Source: Alphaproteobacteria bacterium
GTDB taxonomy: Bacteria > Pseudomonadota > Alphaproteobacteria > Sphingomonadales > Rhodothalassiaceae
Assembly (NCBI GenBank): GCA_003694205.1
Contig: RFKS01000114.1
Span: 1 to 5,344 of the forward strand
DNA: 5,344 bases
Direction: 5' to 3'
Both the position numbers and the translations under genes were made by a program. The notes beneath the pieces were generated by a model. It was given only the letters and a program-made list of their open reading frames with translations. It made no database searches and had not been told where the DNA came from. This document shows, one piece after another, positions 1 to 5,344 of the stretch. Positions within the stretch are counted from its first letter, which is position 1; each line of letters starts with the position of its first letter.

Positions 1-130
1 CCGTGAGACCGATGACAAGGGGCGAGATGCCGATGTTTTCCGCCAGCGCAGCGGCACCACGAACGAGGGCGTCGCCGGCGAAAACGAGCAGCCCGAGGCC
101 GACCAGTGCTTCCAGGGTCGCCAAAATCAT
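1..130 (-). CDS. Calcium/sodium antiporter (CaCA family, YrbG-like), N-terminal part, cut by the left edge
   Basis: Reading the minus strand from the ATG at 130 gives about 43 residues before the window ends. They form a hydrophobic first helix (ILATLEALVGLGLLVFAG) followed by GDALVRGAAALAENIGIS and PLVIGLT. This is the characteristic start of bacterial K+-dependent Na+/Ca2+ exchanger-like proteins such as YrbG: first transmembrane segment, then the entry to the first alpha-repeat. The family exchanges Ca2+ for Na+ or H+ across the inner membrane using ten or so helices. The decisive alpha-repeat acidic motifs lie outside the window. The start codon is the natural family start; its Shine-Dalgarno is weak (purines about 8 bases upstream). 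The gene is divergent from the CPA2 antiporter at 270, with 139 bases between them. The family call is fairly secure; ion specificity is not shown here. Confidence 0.82.
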   Translation of the reverse strand, partial: MILATLEALVGLGLLVFAGDALVRGAAALAENIGISPLVIGLT

Positions 131-269
131 GTTCGCGCCTGCACCATAGCCCTCGTCTCTCGAAAAAAAGCCACCGGCAGAAGGCGGTTTGCCGATGGTG
201 TCAGGAGATATAGGCTCTCGCAGGAGAGATTGAAAGGACCCCGCCTCCTCCTGCCGCGGACGAACCGTC
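131..269. promoter_or_regulatory. Divergent intergenic region between the two antiporter genes
   Basis: This 139-base gap must carry the promoters of both divergent antiporter genes. On the plus strand TTGCCG (189-194) lies 16 bases before TAGGCT (211-216), or 14 bases before TATAGG (209-214); both are poor sigma-70 matches. Small inverted repeats are present: CGGCA/TGCCG (175-179 with 190-194) and CTCTC/GAGAG (215-219 with 224-228, 4-base loop). None is strong enough to call an operator or riboswitch. A purine stretch at 222-228 is too far from the ATG at 270 to act as its Shine-Dalgarno. The role is inferred from gene orientation. Confidence 0.35.
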
Positions 270-2006
270 ATGCCCTTTTCCCTCGATCAACTTTTTGGTT
301 CCGGTGACGTGATTCTCGAGGTCATCCTCTTTCTCGTCGCCGCGGTGCTGGCGGCGCTCGGGGTGCAGAAGCTGCGCTGGAGCCCCGTCGTCGGCTATCT
401 CCTCGCCGGCGCCGCCCTCGGGCCGCACGGGCTGCATCTGGTCAGCGACTCGCCGCCGCTTCATGTGCTGGCGGAATTCGGTGTCGTGTTCCTGATGTTC
501 ACGATCGGCATCGAGCTCTCCTTCGAACGCCTGCGGGCGATGCGCGGCCTGATCTTCGGGCTCGGATTCCTGCAGGTGGCGGTCACCGCGACGATCGGGA
601 CCCTGCTCGCCATGGCGTTCGGCCTCGACGCACCGGCGGCGGTCGTCATCGGCCTTGCCCTCGCCCTCTCCTCAACGGCGATCGTCATGCGGTTGCTCAT
701 CGACGAGGAGGCCCTCGCCGGCCGGGTCGGACGCCGCGCCTTCGCGGTCCTGCTGTTCCAGGATATCGCGGTCGCGCCCATCCTGCTGATGATCGGGATC
801 CTCGGCGGCCGCGGGGAACGCGTGGCGCTCGCCGCTCTCGAGGCGCTGGGTGCGGCGGTGCTCGCCATCGGCCTCGTCTTCCTGATCGGCCGGCTTCTCG
901 CCCGGCCGCTGTTTCGCGCCGTGGCGGGGTTGCGCAGTCCGGAGCTCTTTGCCGCCGCAACCCTTCTCGTCGTCCTTGCCAGCGCCTGGGCAATGAACCT
1001 CGCCGGCCTGTCGATGGCGCTCGGCGCCTTTCTTGCCGGCCTGATGCTTGCCGAGACCGAGTTCGCGCCACAAGTGGAACTCGACATCGAGCCCTATCGC
1101 GGCCTTCTCCTCGGATTGTTTTTCATCACCGTCGGCATGTCGATCGATCCCCGGTTGCTCCTCGACAATCTTGCCACACTTGCCGGGGTTTTGTTGCTGC
1201 TCATCGTCGGCAAGACGGGGATCGTGACCGTGATGGCGCGACCGTTCGGGCTTGGCTGGGGCTCCGCACTGCGGCTCGGGCTTCTGCTTGCACAGGGCGG
1301 CGAATTCGCCTTCGTCGTCTTCACCGCAGCGCAGGGATTCGGTCTGCTGGCATCGAGCACGGCACAGATTCTGAGCGTTGCCGTCGGCCTGTCGATCGCC
1401 CTCACCCCGCTTCTCGCCAACCTCGGCCAGCGCATCGAGCGGCAGATCGAGGGGCACAGCATCGGGAAGGCTGATTTCGCGGAAATCGGCCGTAGCTGCG
1501 AGGGTCATGTCGTCCTCGCCGGATTCGGCCGCGTCGGTCAGACGCTGGCACGCCTAATGTCGGAGCAACGTATCGGCTTCGTCGCGCTCGATCTTGACCC
1601 GCACCGGATCGCCGAATCGGCACGGCAGGGGATGCCCGTCTTTTACGGCAATGCCGCCTCGCCGGAGATGCTGAAGAAAGCCGGGCTCGGAAAAGCCGCC
1701 CTTCTTGTGATCACACTCGACAATCCCGCCTCGGCCTCGCGCAGCGTCGCCACAGCGCGCCGACTCAATGCCGATATCCCGATCGTCGCCCGCGCCCGGG
1801 ATCCCCAGCACGCGCGTGAGCTCGAGGCTCTCGGGGCGACGGCCGCGGTTCCCGAGACGGTGGAGGCCAGCCTGCAGCTCGGCGGCCAGGCACTGCGGCG
1901 GCTCGGCCTCGACCACAATACCGTCGACGAGATCATCGAGCGGCTGCGCAGTGGCGACTATGCCGCACTCGGCAGTCTCGCCTCGCCACGCCATGGCGGT
2001 GTCTGA
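270..2006 (+). CDS. CPA2-family monovalent cation:proton antiporter with C-terminal RCK (TrkA-N) domain, KefB/KefC/YbaL type
   Basis: This inner-membrane protein of 578 residues exchanges K+ or Na+ for H+. Residues ~15-385 form about a dozen hydrophobic helices of the Na+/H+ exchanger domain. They carry family signatures: EFGVVFLMFTIGIELS (69-84), the ion-site motif LLFQDIAVAP with Gln164-Asp165, GLFFITVGMSID (282-293), and GGEFAFVV (343-350). Residues ~411-530 form a Rossmann-fold RCK_N domain with GHVVLAGFGRVG (412-423), an acidic residue ending the second strand (LDLDP, 440-444) and VFYGNAASPEMLKKAG (457-472). That domain binds nucleotide and gates transport. Length fits the family (about 560-620); no RCK_C domain follows. 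ATG 270 is the only usable start, since an in-frame stop lies at 231; its Shine-Dalgarno is weak. The gene ends 13 bases from the convergent zur stop. KefB/C-specific glutathione control cannot be established, so the ion and the paralogue remain open. Confidence 0.93.
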   Translation: MPFSLDQLFGSGDVILEVILFLVAAVLAALGVQKLRWSPVVGYLLAGAALGPHGLHLVSDSPPLHVLAEFGVVFLMFTIGIELSFERLRAMRGLIFGLGFLQVAVTATIGTLLAMAFGLDAPAAVVIGLALALSSTAIVMRLLIDEEALAGRVGRRAFAVLLFQDIAVAPILLMIGILGGRGERVALAALEALGAAVLAIGLVFLIGRLLARPLFRAVAGLRSPELFAAATLLVVLASAWAMNLAGLSMALGAFLAGLMLAETEFAPQVELDIEPYRGLLLGLFFITVGMSIDPRLLLDNLATLAGVLLLLIVGKTGIVTVMARPFGLGWGSALRLGLLLAQGGEFAFVVFTAAQGFGLLASSTAQILSVAVGLSIALTPLLANLGQRIERQIEGHSIGKADFAEIGRSCEGHVVLAGFGRVGQTLARLMSEQRIGFVALDLDPHRIAESARQGMPVFYGNAASPEMLKKAGLGKAALLVITLDNPASASRSVATARRLNADIPIVARARDPQHARELEALGATAAVPETVEASLQLGGQALRRLGLDHNTVDEIIERLRSGDYAALGSLASPRHGGV

Positions 2007-2019
2007 TGCCGCGCCGGTC

Positions 2020-2505
2020 TCAGTCGCCCGCTTGCCCCGCCTGCGCCGCGCAGCGCTGGCACCTGCCATGCACCTCCACCATTTGCCTCGCCACGGCGAA
2101 TCCATGCTGGTCCGCCTCGTGGGCTATGTCCTCTTCGAGCCCTTCGCAGGCCATCTCGATGACCGTGTGACAATCGTCGCAGATGAGGAACTGGGTGGCG
2201 TGGCCGCTGCGAGGCGAGGGGCAGCCGACGAAGGCGTTGAGCGATTCGATGCGGTGGATGAGCCCCTGTTCAAGCAGAAAGTCGAGCGCACGATAGACGG
2301 TCGGCGGTTTCGCCGAGGCGGACTCGTGCGCCAGCTCCTCGAGAATGTCATAGGCCTTGACCGCCTTGTGCCCGGACCAGACAAGTTCGAGCACCCGCCG
2401 CCGGATCGCCGTCAGCCGCGCCCCACGCGAGGCACACAGCGACTCCGCCGCTGCCAGCGCGGCCGCGAGGCAATGCGAATGGTCATGGGAATGTTCAGGT
2501 TGCAC
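2020..2505 (-). CDS. zur: Zinc uptake regulator Zur (Fur family)
   Basis: This 161-residue cytoplasmic repressor uses Zn2+ as corepressor. The N-terminal winged helix covers residues ~13-88, with GARLTAIRRRVLELVWSG and the recognition region PPTVYRALDFLLEQGLIHR typical of Zur rather than Fur. The C-terminal dimerisation domain has both structural-zinc pairs, C109-x-x-C112 and C149-x-x-C152. The sensory ligands align by spacing with E. coli Zur site B: His84, Cys95, His102 and Glu117. The N-terminus has an unusual histidine-rich stretch (EHSHDHSHC). I chose the GTG at 2505 because AGGA lies six bases upstream and the domain begins right after it. The reading frame is open for 40 more codons, but an earlier start would run through the palindromic operator. 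The gene is divergent from the receptor at 2640 and convergent with the CPA2 antiporter. The family call is secure; Zur over Fur or Mur rests on motif spacing and context. Confidence 0.93.
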   Translation of the reverse strand: MQPEHSHDHSHCLAAALAAAESLCASRGARLTAIRRRVLELVWSGHKAVKAYDILEELAHESASAKPPTVYRALDFLLEQGLIHRIESLNAFVGCPSPRSGHATQFLICDDCHTVIEMACEGLEEDIAHEADQHGFAVARQMVEVHGRCQRCAAQAGQAGD

Positions 2506-2511
2506 CGTTGA

Positions 2512-2515
2512 TCCT
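2512..2515 (-). promoter_or_regulatory. Ribosome binding site deciding the zur start
   Basis: On the minus strand AGGA is followed by six bases and then GTG (2505-2503). The spacing is ideal for a Shine-Dalgarno. It supports the GTG over the upstream ATG at 2625, which has no need to be used and would place coding sequence through the control region. Confidence 0.65.
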
Positions 2516-2542
2516 GCATGCGTGGCGTATCGTATCCTGGCA

Positions 2543-2571
2543 AGCCTAGGAGCGATGCCCGGCCTCGACAA
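2543..2571 (-). promoter_or_regulatory. Weak candidate zur promoter
   Basis: On the minus strand TTGTCG (2571-2566) and TAGGCT (2548-2543) are separated by exactly 17 bases and lie upstream of the zur GTG. The -35 resembles TTGACA at four of six positions and the -10 matches only three of six, so this is tentative. If correct, zur transcription would start downstream of, and outside, the palindrome at 2591-2610. Confidence 0.22.
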
Positions 2572-2580
2572 GCGTCTCTC

Positions 2581-2609
2581 TTGACGTGGAAGTAATGATA
2601 TAACATTAC
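2581..2609 (+). promoter_or_regulatory. Candidate promoter of the TonB-dependent receptor, overlapped by the Zur operator
   Basis: TTGACG (2581-2586) is a good -35 element. With 17-base spacing the -10 would be CATTAC (2604-2609), a poor match; TATAAC (2599-2604) matches better but is only 12 bases away. In either case the palindrome at 2591-2610 covers the spacer and the -10, the classical position for repression by blocking RNA polymerase. The distance to the receptor ATG at 2640 is suitable. The exact transcription start is inferred. Confidence 0.4.
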
Positions 2610-2610
2610 T
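2591..2610. promoter_or_regulatory. Zur operator (Zur box), 20-bp palindrome
   Basis: AGTAATGATATAACATTACT is self-complementary across all 20 bases except one symmetric pair near the centre (positions 8 and 13). The arms AGTAATG and CATTACT flank an AT-rich core. Known Zur sites in proteobacteria are AT-rich palindromes containing TGTTATA...TATAACA, and this site closely resembles that pattern. It stands out as an AT-rich island in GC-rich DNA. It lies 29 bases before the receptor ATG and 85 bases before the zur GTG, so it most directly controls the receptor and could also affect zur. The palindrome is seen directly; the assignment to Zur follows from similarity to known sites and from the adjacent regulator gene. 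Confidence 0.85.
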
Positions 2611-2633
2611 GCCACGGCACAACACAAGACAGC

Positions 2634-2638
2634 GAGGA
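2634..2638 (+). promoter_or_regulatory. Shine-Dalgarno of the TonB-dependent receptor gene
   Basis: GAGGA ends only one base before ATG 2640, which is too close for good initiation, but seven bases before the in-frame GTG at 2646, which is ideal. Translation may therefore begin at the GTG, giving a protein two residues shorter. No start codon exists upstream, because the frame is closed by TAA at 2601-2603. Confidence 0.45.
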
Positions 2639-2639
2639 A

Positions 2640-4739
2640 ATGACGGTGATTGCGCTCGTTCTGCTCATCGGGATGGCCGCGCCCCCTGCGGGCACGCCCG
2701 ACCAAGCCTTGTCTGCCGATGGCGATGCCGCTGGCCCGGCCGATAACGGCATTGCCATCACGGAGCAGGACCATCACGAACATCATCCGGTGGAGGAAAT
2801 CCTCGTCACTGCGCGCCCCGGCGGCCGCACCCTTGGCGAGACGGTGGAAGCAACCTCGGTGCTCGCCGGCGAAGGCCTCGACGAGGCGCTCTCGCCCACC
2901 ATCGGCGATACCCTCGCGGGGCTCCCCGGCGTCTCCCAGACCGCGTTCGGGCAGGCCGCCAGCCGGCCCGTCATCCGCGGCCTTTCCGGCGACCGCCTGC
3001 GGGTGCTCGTCAATGGCCTCGGTAGCTTCGACGTCTCGACCGCGAGCCCCGACCATGCGGTCGCGCTCGATCTCTCCTCGGCAAGGCGCATCGAGGTGGT
3101 GCGTGGCCCCGCGACCCTGCTCTACGGCGCTGATGCGGTGGCCGGCGTGGTCAATGTGATCGATGACCGTGTGCCGCGGGACCTGCCCGCCGACGGCCGC
3201 GCCGACGGTTTCCTGCGCGCCCTCTATGGCGCCAACTCCAATCAGGTTCAGGGTGGTGGCAGCATCAGTGCAGAGATCGCCGGCGGGCTCATGGCCCATG
3301 CCGGCGGCTACTGGCTCGATACCGGCGATTTTCACGCCCCGGGATTCCTGCGCAGCGCGGCGCTGCGCGCGAGCGAAGCACTGACCCCCGGCACACCCGA
3401 GCCGTTTGGACGTGCGGACAATTCCGACCAGCGCAACTGGTCCGCTGGGGGTGGCGTCTCCTATGTCGGCGACTTCGGCTTTTTCGGAAGCTCGGTGACG
3501 AGCTGGAAGAACAATTACGGCGTCCCGGTCGAATCCGATGTTCGCATTGATGCCAACCAGACACGCGTCGACGTCATCGGCGAGGTCGATCGCGAGGTGG
3601 CTTTCTTCGATCAGGCCAATCTCCGCTTCGGCTATGGCGACTATGGCCAGGTTGAGCTCGAGGATGGGGCCGTCGGCACGCGCTTCGCCAACAAGGAGTG
3701 GGAAGCGCGCATGGACCTCATCCAGCGCCCCATCGGCGATCTCACCGGCACCATCGGCCTGCAGTTTCGCGGCCGCGACTTCTCGGCCGAGGGCGACGAG
3801 GTCTTCGCACCCGCGAGCCAGACCTTCGGCTGGGGTCTCGTCGCGCTCGAAAGCTATGATCTCGATCGCTGGCGCATCGACACCGCGCTGCGGCTTGACC
3901 GGCAGCGCATCGACGCGGGCGCAATCGTCGTTGAACGCGACGGCATGCCTGTCACGTTCGGCGACGAGGTTCGTCATTTCACCGGCGTCAGCCTCTCGGC
4001 CGGCCTCTCCTACACCCACCCCGAGGGCTATCTCTTCGGCGTCACCGGCTTCCGGGTCGAGCGCCAGCCGACCGCCGCCGAGCTTTTCTCCGGCGGCCCG
4101 GAGCTCGCCACCCAGACCTTCGTGCTCGGCAATGCCGATCTCGGCGAGGAGACCCTGCGCGGGATCGAGCTCACGCTCAAGAAGACCGCGGGGCCGCTCC
4201 ACTTCAGCGTGAACGGCTTCTACTATTCCTATCGCGACTTCATCACCCAGCGATTCACCGGCCGCCTTGTCGACGGCTTGCGCGAGGTCGTCTTTGATGG
4301 CATCGGCACGCGCTTTCTCGGCATCGAGATCGAGGGTGATTACGAGGCCTGGCAGCACGGCGATCAGGCGCTCATTCTCGATCTCTCCTTCGATCTCGTG
4401 AATGCCGAGGAACGGGCAAGCGGCCGCCCGCTGCCACGCATCCCACCGAAAAGCCTGACCCTTGCCGCCGAATATCAGAGCCTTTATGCGGATTTCCGGA
4501 TCGAAGGTGCCTTCAGCGCCAACCAGACGCGGCTCGCGGCCTTCGAGACCGCACCAGGCAGCTCTCTGGACCTTTCGGCGACGCTGACGCTGCATCCGTT
4601 CCCCGACCAGGATATCGCGCTCCTCATCCAGGGGCGCAATCTCGCCGGCGACACGATCCGCTACCATGCGAGCTTTCTCCAGGACCGCGTGCCGGCGCCG
4701 GGACGCGATCTCCGGATCGCGCTCAAGGCGGAATTCTGA
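2640..4739 (+). CDS. znuD: TonB-dependent outer-membrane receptor, ZnuD-like (predicted zinc uptake)
   Basis: This 699-residue receptor is predicted to import zinc or a zinc complex across the outer membrane, powered by TonB-ExbBD. Residues 1-~26 form a hydrophobic signal peptide lacking any basic residue. A histidine cluster, DHHEHH (44-49), precedes the TonB box EEILVTA (52-58). The plug (~65-180) includes PTIGDTLAGLPGVSQT, RPVIRGLSGDRLRVLVNG and the RIEVVRGPATLLYGADA signature (150-166). The rest is a beta-barrel ending in phenylalanine (KAEF), the usual Bam targeting signal. The barrel entry GDFHAPGF and the ending RYHASFLQDRVPAPGRDLR resemble the ZnuD group, as does SPDHAV in the plug. 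Length is normal for these receptors. The gene is monocistronic in this view and divergent from zur, with a Zur box in its promoter, which is the main support for zinc as substrate. ATG 2640 is the longest start; GTG 2646 has better ribosome-site spacing. Receptor family is certain; zinc specificity is inferred, with copper or another metal chelate as alternatives. Confidence 0.9.
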   Translation: MTVIALVLLIGMAAPPAGTPDQALSADGDAAGPADNGIAITEQDHHEHHPVEEILVTARPGGRTLGETVEATSVLAGEGLDEALSPTIGDTLAGLPGVSQTAFGQAASRPVIRGLSGDRLRVLVNGLGSFDVSTASPDHAVALDLSSARRIEVVRGPATLLYGADAVAGVVNVIDDRVPRDLPADGRADGFLRALYGANSNQVQGGGSISAEIAGGLMAHAGGYWLDTGDFHAPGFLRSAALRASEALTPGTPEPFGRADNSDQRNWSAGGGVSYVGDFGFFGSSVTSWKNNYGVPVESDVRIDANQTRVDVIGEVDREVAFFDQANLRFGYGDYGQVELEDGAVGTRFANKEWEARMDLIQRPIGDLTGTIGLQFRGRDFSAEGDEVFAPASQTFGWGLVALESYDLDRWRIDTALRLDRQRIDAGAIVVERDGMPVTFGDEVRHFTGVSLSAGLSYTHPEGYLFGVTGFRVERQPTAAELFSGGPELATQTFVLGNADLGEETLRGIELTLKKTAGPLHFSVNGFYYSYRDFITQRFTGRLVDGLREVVFDGIGTRFLGIEIEGDYEAWQHGDQALILDLSFDLVNAEERASGRPLPRIPPKSLTLAAEYQSLYADFRIEGAFSANQTRLAAFETAPGSSLDLSATLTLHPFPDQDIALLIQGRNLAGDTIRYHASFLQDRVPAPGRDLRIALKAEF

Positions 4740-4751
4740 CACCCCGCGGGC

Positions 4752-4772
4752 CTGCGTCAGATCGCCACGCAG
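4752..4772 (+). terminator. Weak stem-loop just after the receptor gene
   Basis: CTGCGT (4752-4757) and ACGCAG (4767-4772) can form a six-base-pair stem with a nine-base loop, starting 12 bases after the receptor stop. No T-run follows, so it is at best a poor intrinsic terminator; Rho-dependent termination is equally possible. Confidence 0.2.
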
Positions 4773-4885
4773 CGAGAGCGATAGAGACTCTTAAGGCCTT
4801 TGCGGTTATAGAGAGCACCGTACAGCCTCCGGCGGGCTTCCGACGAAGCCCGTCCGCACGTCAAACAGGATATCCGTTTCTTCAT
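4757..4885 (-). CDS. Doubtful small basic ORF of 42 residues, antisense to the desaturase leader
   Basis: The minus strand from ATG 4885 encodes a 42-residue peptide starting MKKRISCLTCGR, with a CxxC pair, eight arginines, four lysines and a single acidic residue. A good Shine-Dalgarno, AAGGA, lies six bases before the ATG. That ATG overlaps the desaturase ATG within the palindrome CATG (4883-4886), so the two starts are back to back. Against it: I recognise no family, third-position G/C use (about two-thirds) is lower than in the neighbouring genes, and the ORF lies over a strong stem-loop and the presumed desaturase leader. The same frame is also open upstream of this ATG. It may be a chance ORF. 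No function is proposed. Confidence 0.2.
   Translation of the reverse strand: MKKRISCLTCGRASSEARRRLYGALYNRKGLKSLYRSRCVAI
4831..4854. other. Strong stem-loop upstream of the desaturase gene
   Basis: GGCGGGCTTC (4831-4840) pairs with GAAGCCCGTC (4845-4854) across a four-base CGAC loop, giving a ten-base-pair stem with one G-U pair. It ends 29 bases before the desaturase ATG. There is no T-run on either side, so it is not a standard intrinsic terminator. It could be a U-less terminator for the receptor transcript, a structured 5' leader of the desaturase, or a protein-binding inverted repeat. The structure is seen directly; its role is unknown. Confidence 0.45.
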
Positions 4886-5344
4886 GCCAAATCCTTCTAC
4901 CGGCACCGCGCAGGCCGCCCCCGCAGACCGCGGCGAGCGGTTCGGCATTGCGGGCGCCCTGCCCTTTCTGCTCGCCCATCTCGCGTGTTTCGCCGCCATC
5001 TGGACCGGCGTTCACCCCATCGACCTAGCGATCGCGCTGGCGCTCTTTGCGCTCCGCATGTTCGGAGTCACCGCCGGCTATCATCGCTATTTCTCACACC
5101 GCAGCTTCAAGACCGGCCGCATCTTCCAGTTTCTGCTTGCCTTTCTGGCGCAGAGCTCGGCGCAGCGCGGGGTCCTGTGGTGGGCGGCGACACACCGTCA
5201 TCATCACCGGTATTCCGATACCGACGAGGACGTTCATTCGCCGGTCCGACGCAGCTTCCTCTACTCGCACATGGGCTGGATCTTTTCCGACCGGCATCAG
5301 AAGACGGACATCGACGCGGTTCCCGATCTCGCGAAGTATCCCGA
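4884..5344 (+). CDS. Fatty-acyl desaturase (acyl-CoA delta-9 type), N-terminal part, cut by the right edge
   Basis: About 153 residues are visible. The protein is an integral inner-membrane di-iron enzyme that would introduce a cis double bond into saturated acyl chains using O2 and an electron donor. Hydrophobic segments lie at ~21-41 and ~46-61. The first histidine box is HRYFSH (67-72, H-x4-H) in the context GVTAGYHRYFSHRSFKT; the second is HRHHH (104-108, H-x-x-H-H) after WWAATH, followed by YSDTDEDVHSP. These are the classical boxes of the stearoyl-CoA desaturase/OLE1 group; the third box lies beyond the window. The start is ATG 4884: the frame is closed by TAG at 4809-4811 with no start codon between. 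AGGA at 4867-4870 is 13 bases upstream, a long spacing. The gene follows the receptor on the same strand after 144 bases, so it probably has its own promoter. Substrate (acyl-CoA or phospholipid) and bond position are inferred from the family. Confidence 0.92.
   Translation, partial: MPNPSTGTAQAAPADRGERFGIAGALPFLLAHLACFAAIWTGVHPIDLAIALALFALRMFGVTAGYHRYFSHRSFKTGRIFQFLLAFLAQSSAQRGVLWWAATHRHHHRYSDTDEDVHSPVRRSFLYSHMGWIFSDRHQKTDIDAVPDLAKYP

Noticed and set aside
672..1508. 278-codon open frame on the minus strand inside the CPA2 antiporter gene
   Set aside because: It lies wholly within a well-supported membrane protein gene. Its product is low-complexity, rich in charged residues and Gly/Ala, and has no domain, as expected of a GC-driven shadow frame.
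2007..2019. Bidirectional terminator between the convergent antiporter and zur genes
   Set aside because: The gap is only 13 bases and shows no inverted repeat or T-run. Transcripts probably overlap or end by another mechanism.
1768..2511. 247-codon plus-strand open frame across the antiporter end and zur
   Set aside because: It overlaps the RCK domain of the antiporter in another frame and is antisense to the full zur gene. Neither part shows a recognisable fold.
2526..2535. Tandem CGTAT repeat upstream of zur
   Set aside because: Two five-base copies are well within chance, and the repeat is not part of the Zur palindrome.
2506..2625. N-terminal extension of zur from ATG 2625 (40 extra codons)
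   Set aside because: The extension would read through the palindromic operator and the promoter region and matches no part of the Fur family. GTG 2505 has a properly spaced Shine-Dalgarno.
2412..4742. Very long (776-codon) open frame on the minus strand opposite the receptor gene
   Set aside because: It is antisense to a receptor with clear signal peptide, plug and barrel motifs, and its translation shows no recognisable domain. High-GC coding sequence commonly leaves an antisense frame open. It also runs across the receptor promoter and into zur.

Overview
The window is GC-rich chromosomal DNA with strong G/C preference at third codon positions. Its gene families (a Zur-type Fur regulator, a TonB-dependent receptor with a C-terminal phenylalanine, a KefB/C-type antiporter) point to a Gram-negative bacterium. 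The Zur site and codon use suggest an alphaproteobacterium, possibly of the rhizobial/Hyphomicrobiales type. That placement is inference; no rRNA or tRNA gene is present to test it.

Layout, left to right. (1) Positions 1-130, minus strand: the N-terminus of a CaCA-family calcium/sodium antiporter running off the left edge. (2) 131-269: a divergent intergenic region. (3) 270-2006, plus strand: a complete CPA2-family monovalent cation:proton antiporter (KefB/KefC/YbaL type) with a C-terminal NAD-binding RCK domain. (4) 2020-2505, minus strand: a complete zinc uptake regulator (zur), convergent with the antiporter, 13 bases apart. (5) 2506-2639: the zur/receptor divergent control region, which holds a near-perfect 20-bp palindrome matching a Zur operator. 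(6) 2640-4739, plus strand: a complete ZnuD-like TonB-dependent outer-membrane receptor. (7) 4740-4883: a short intergenic region with a strong stem-loop and a questionable basic 42-residue minus-strand ORF. (8) 4884 to the right edge, plus strand: the N-terminal part of a membrane fatty-acyl desaturase of the acyl-CoA delta-9 type.

The clearest unit is the central zinc module. Zur is expected to bind zinc and occupy the palindrome, shutting off the divergent receptor when zinc is sufficient. Under zinc limitation the receptor would be made and would import zinc or a zinc complex across the outer membrane using TonB energy. Both proteins carry short histidine-rich stretches near their N-termini. 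No inner-membrane ZnuABC importer lies in the window, so the periplasm-to-cytoplasm step must be encoded elsewhere. The two antiporters and the desaturase look like ordinary housekeeping membrane genes with no evident link to the zinc pair.

I found no mobile element, CRISPR array, RNA gene or clearly new multi-gene system. The points worth a second look are the operator architecture, the histidine-rich tail and charge-poor signal peptide of the receptor, and the stem-loop/small-ORF region before the desaturase.
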